The notes below the pieces were generated by a model. That model made no database searches, had not been told where the DNA came from, and was given only the letters and a program-made list of their open reading frames with translations. From NCBI GenBank assembly GCA_014729375.1, contig WJKA01000105.1:1-6797 (forward strand): a stretch of DNA of 6,797 nt. The letters are read 5' to 3'. The position numbers were made by a program, and so were the translations under genes. This document shows, piece by piece, positions 5,620-6,797 of this stretch. The DNA is from Chitinivibrionales bacterium. GTDB lineage: Bacteria; Fibrobacterota; Chitinivibrionia; Chitinivibrionales; WJKA01. Positions within the stretch are counted from its first letter, which is position 1, and each line of letters opens with the position of its first letter.

Positions 5620-5710
5620 CACGGTCACAAAAAACCACGGCGCAATTCCACTGCTCTATATTGACAATTGATTAAAGTCAATTTTGAAGCGGTACCGATT
5701 ATGCGTACCT

Positions 5711-6797
5711 TTATGAAGAGCTGTTTTTCAAAAGCGGTTCACGAAAAAGCGTAATCCCTTCCTTTTCTGCTTCACTGAATGATGTTGCATTTCCCAGCAC
5801 TGTTATCGCACTCTCTTTCTGTTCCAGAATACCACGCGAGATATTGTGAAGGTCTTTTTGGGTCGCAGAAAGAACCGCATCGCGCACCTCCTGCCGGTAT
5901 TCCCTGGTTCGTCCTGAAAGAAGCGCTATTGTTTCGGAAAATCCTTTTGAGTGCGGGGTTTTAGGTTTGTCGATACGGCCGATAGTGCCGATTATGCTCT
6001 GGTCAATCTGGTCCTGTGTCAGATCGCTGGAAACAAACCGCAGAGCATCAGTAAAATGAGTGAGTGTTCCGGCCAGATTGGGGTCGCGATAGGAACCGCA
6101 GGCAAACACCGGGTGACTTGAGGAATAGACCGACATGCCGCCGTATGCACCACCTTCAACCCGGACTTTGTCCCACAGGTATCCTGTTGAGAGGTTCCGG
6201 GCAAGGAGGTGCAGCAGACCGACGTCTTGCGGGCCGGGTGAAGAGAGTTTCCAGGCCTGGCCCACAAAATTTACGGATGCATTTATTTCGATCCCTTTCC
6301 CTGAAAGGTCCTGTGCAGGTTTCCATGCCGTCTGTACCGGGTGTGCGATTTCCGACGGAAGTTTTTCAAGCAGGCGCTCCAATCCGGATGCCTGGGAGGA
6401 CGGATTATCGCCGGTGACCGAGAGCCTGCACGAATTTCGGGTTATCAGCGAGGCGTGGAGCTGCTGCATTGCATTAACAAGTACGTCGATAGCTTCGTTT
6501 TTCACCAGTTCATTCAGAAATCGCAACTGAGAAATACCGTCAATTTGCTCGCTGACCCACTCAGACAGGCACAGGCCGGATGCCGCATTTGTCATGGCAT
6601 AGCTGTGCCCTGCGTTGATTATGGATGCGGTGTAATCGTTCCGCATTTCATAGAGCAAATCGCGAAGCAGTTTCCTGTCGGTCAAAGCAGGAGCAGTAAG
6701 TATATCTTCAAATACCCCGATTAACTCATCGGATTTTTTGTCCAGGGCCTTGCCGTGAAGAAACAGTTTAAGCATACAATCATTGGTTGTTCCAGCC
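5711..6797 (-). CDS. PreP/Cym1-like M16C metallopeptidase, C-terminal part (5' end off the right edge)
   Basis: The visible 361 residues match the C-terminal part of the presequence-protease branch of family M16 (PITRM1, Cym1, plant PreP), which degrades free peptides in a closed two-half chamber using zinc. Recognisable segments, numbered from the Met at 6775, are 'INAGHSYAMTNA' (53-64), 'GISQLRFLNEL' (80-90), 'VNFVGQAWKL' (168-177), the family hallmark 'KVRVEGGAYGG' (203-213) and 'GSYRDPN' (227-233). Arg205 and Tyr211 look like the conserved Arg/Tyr pair that positions substrate in M16 C-terminal domains. The zinc motif HxxEH sits in the missing N-terminal part; family members have roughly 970 residues. 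The frame is open to the edge (TNDC before the Met) and the alignment continues there, so the ATG at 6775 is internal rather than a start. No signal for export can be judged. Confidence 0.94.
   Translation of the reverse strand, partial: AGTTNDCMLKLFLHGKALDKKSDELIGVFEDILTAPALTDRKLLRDLLYEMRNDYTASIINAGHSYAMTNAASGLCLSEWVSEQIDGISQLRFLNELVKNEAIDVLVNAMQQLHASLITRNSCRLSVTGDNPSSQASGLERLLEKLPSEIAHPVQTAWKPAQDLSGKGIEINASVNFVGQAWKLSSPGPQDVGLLHLLARNLSTGYLWDKVRVEGGAYGGMSVYSSSHPVFACGSYRDPNLAGTLTHFTDALRFVSSDLTQDQIDQSIIGTIGRIDKPKTPHSKGFSETIALLSGRTREYRQEVRDAVLSATQKDLHNISRGILEQKESAITVLGNATSFSEAEKEGITLFREPLLKNSSS

Larger units (their letters stand above)
5550..5710. other. Non-coding region between two convergent genes, with inverted repeats
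   Basis: No ORF with a believable start or composition is seen here. It separates the terminator of the plus-strand small gene from the stop of the minus-strand peptidase gene. It holds a 10-bp perfect inverted repeat (5560-5582), a promoter-like pair on the plus strand (5590-5619), a 6-bp inverted repeat (ATTGAC/GTCAAT, 5660-5682) and a 5-bp one (GGTAC/GTACC, 5691-5709). I find no convincing T-tailed terminator for the peptidase gene. Confidence 0.6.

Noticed and set aside
6135..6724. Plus-strand ORFs over the peptidase gene
   Set aside because: Antisense shadows of the conserved PreP-like frame.
5711..6775. Reading the peptidase as a complete 354-residue protein starting at the ATG at 6775
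   Set aside because: The frame is open to the window edge, there is no ribosome-binding site, and the family alignment places this Met well inside the C-terminal part of a protein of roughly 970 residues.

Overview
The window looks like chromosomal DNA from a Gram-negative, probably flagellated bacterium. The evidence is a FapA/DUF342-family gene, exported proteins with signal peptides, good sigma-70-type promoters and one close match to the sigma-28 (FliA) flagellar promoter consensus. Base composition is moderate. The secreted HEAT-repeat protein with SH3-like repeats is a type I associate with deltaproteobacterial, planctomycetal or Fibrobacterota-like lineages, but the taxon cannot be fixed from this sequence. 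I see no tRNA, rRNA, CRISPR array, insertion sequence, attachment site or phage gene.

Layout, left to right. Positions 1-1214 (minus) hold the N-terminal 404 residues of a FapA/DUF342 polymerising beta-helix protein, cut by the left edge. A 147-base gap follows (1215-1361) with a sigma-70-type promoter and a leader hairpin for that gene. Next come three closely spaced minus-strand genes that read as one transcription unit from a promoter at 5161-5190: an exported HEAT-repeat protein (5125 to 3068), a small exported protein with a PsbP/DcrB-like pattern (3035 to 2466), and a GT-B glycosyltransferase-like protein related to the N-terminal domain of L-arabinokinase (2450 to 1362). The FapA-like gene lies on the same strand and may also receive read-through.

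At 5126-5290 is a very AT-rich divergent promoter region. Its plus side carries TAAAGTTT-N11-ACCGATAC, an almost ideal FliA promoter, then a GGAGG ribosome-binding site and a 63-residue highly charged small gene, closed by a strong intrinsic terminator at 5513-5549. This is a compact single-gene unit that is probably expressed with the late flagellar genes.

Positions 5550-5710 are non-coding and contain inverted repeats and one isolated promoter-like sequence. From 5711 to the right edge (minus) lies the C-terminal third or so of an M16C presequence-protease (PreP/Cym1) family metallopeptidase, whose N-terminal catalytic part is outside the window.

How the genes work together is inference. 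The HEAT protein, PsbP-like protein and glycosyltransferase could form an envelope-associated module (two exported proteins plus a cytoplasmic sugar transferase). The FapA-like protein and the FliA-type promoter both hint at a motility link. No pathway or substrate can be read directly from the sequence.
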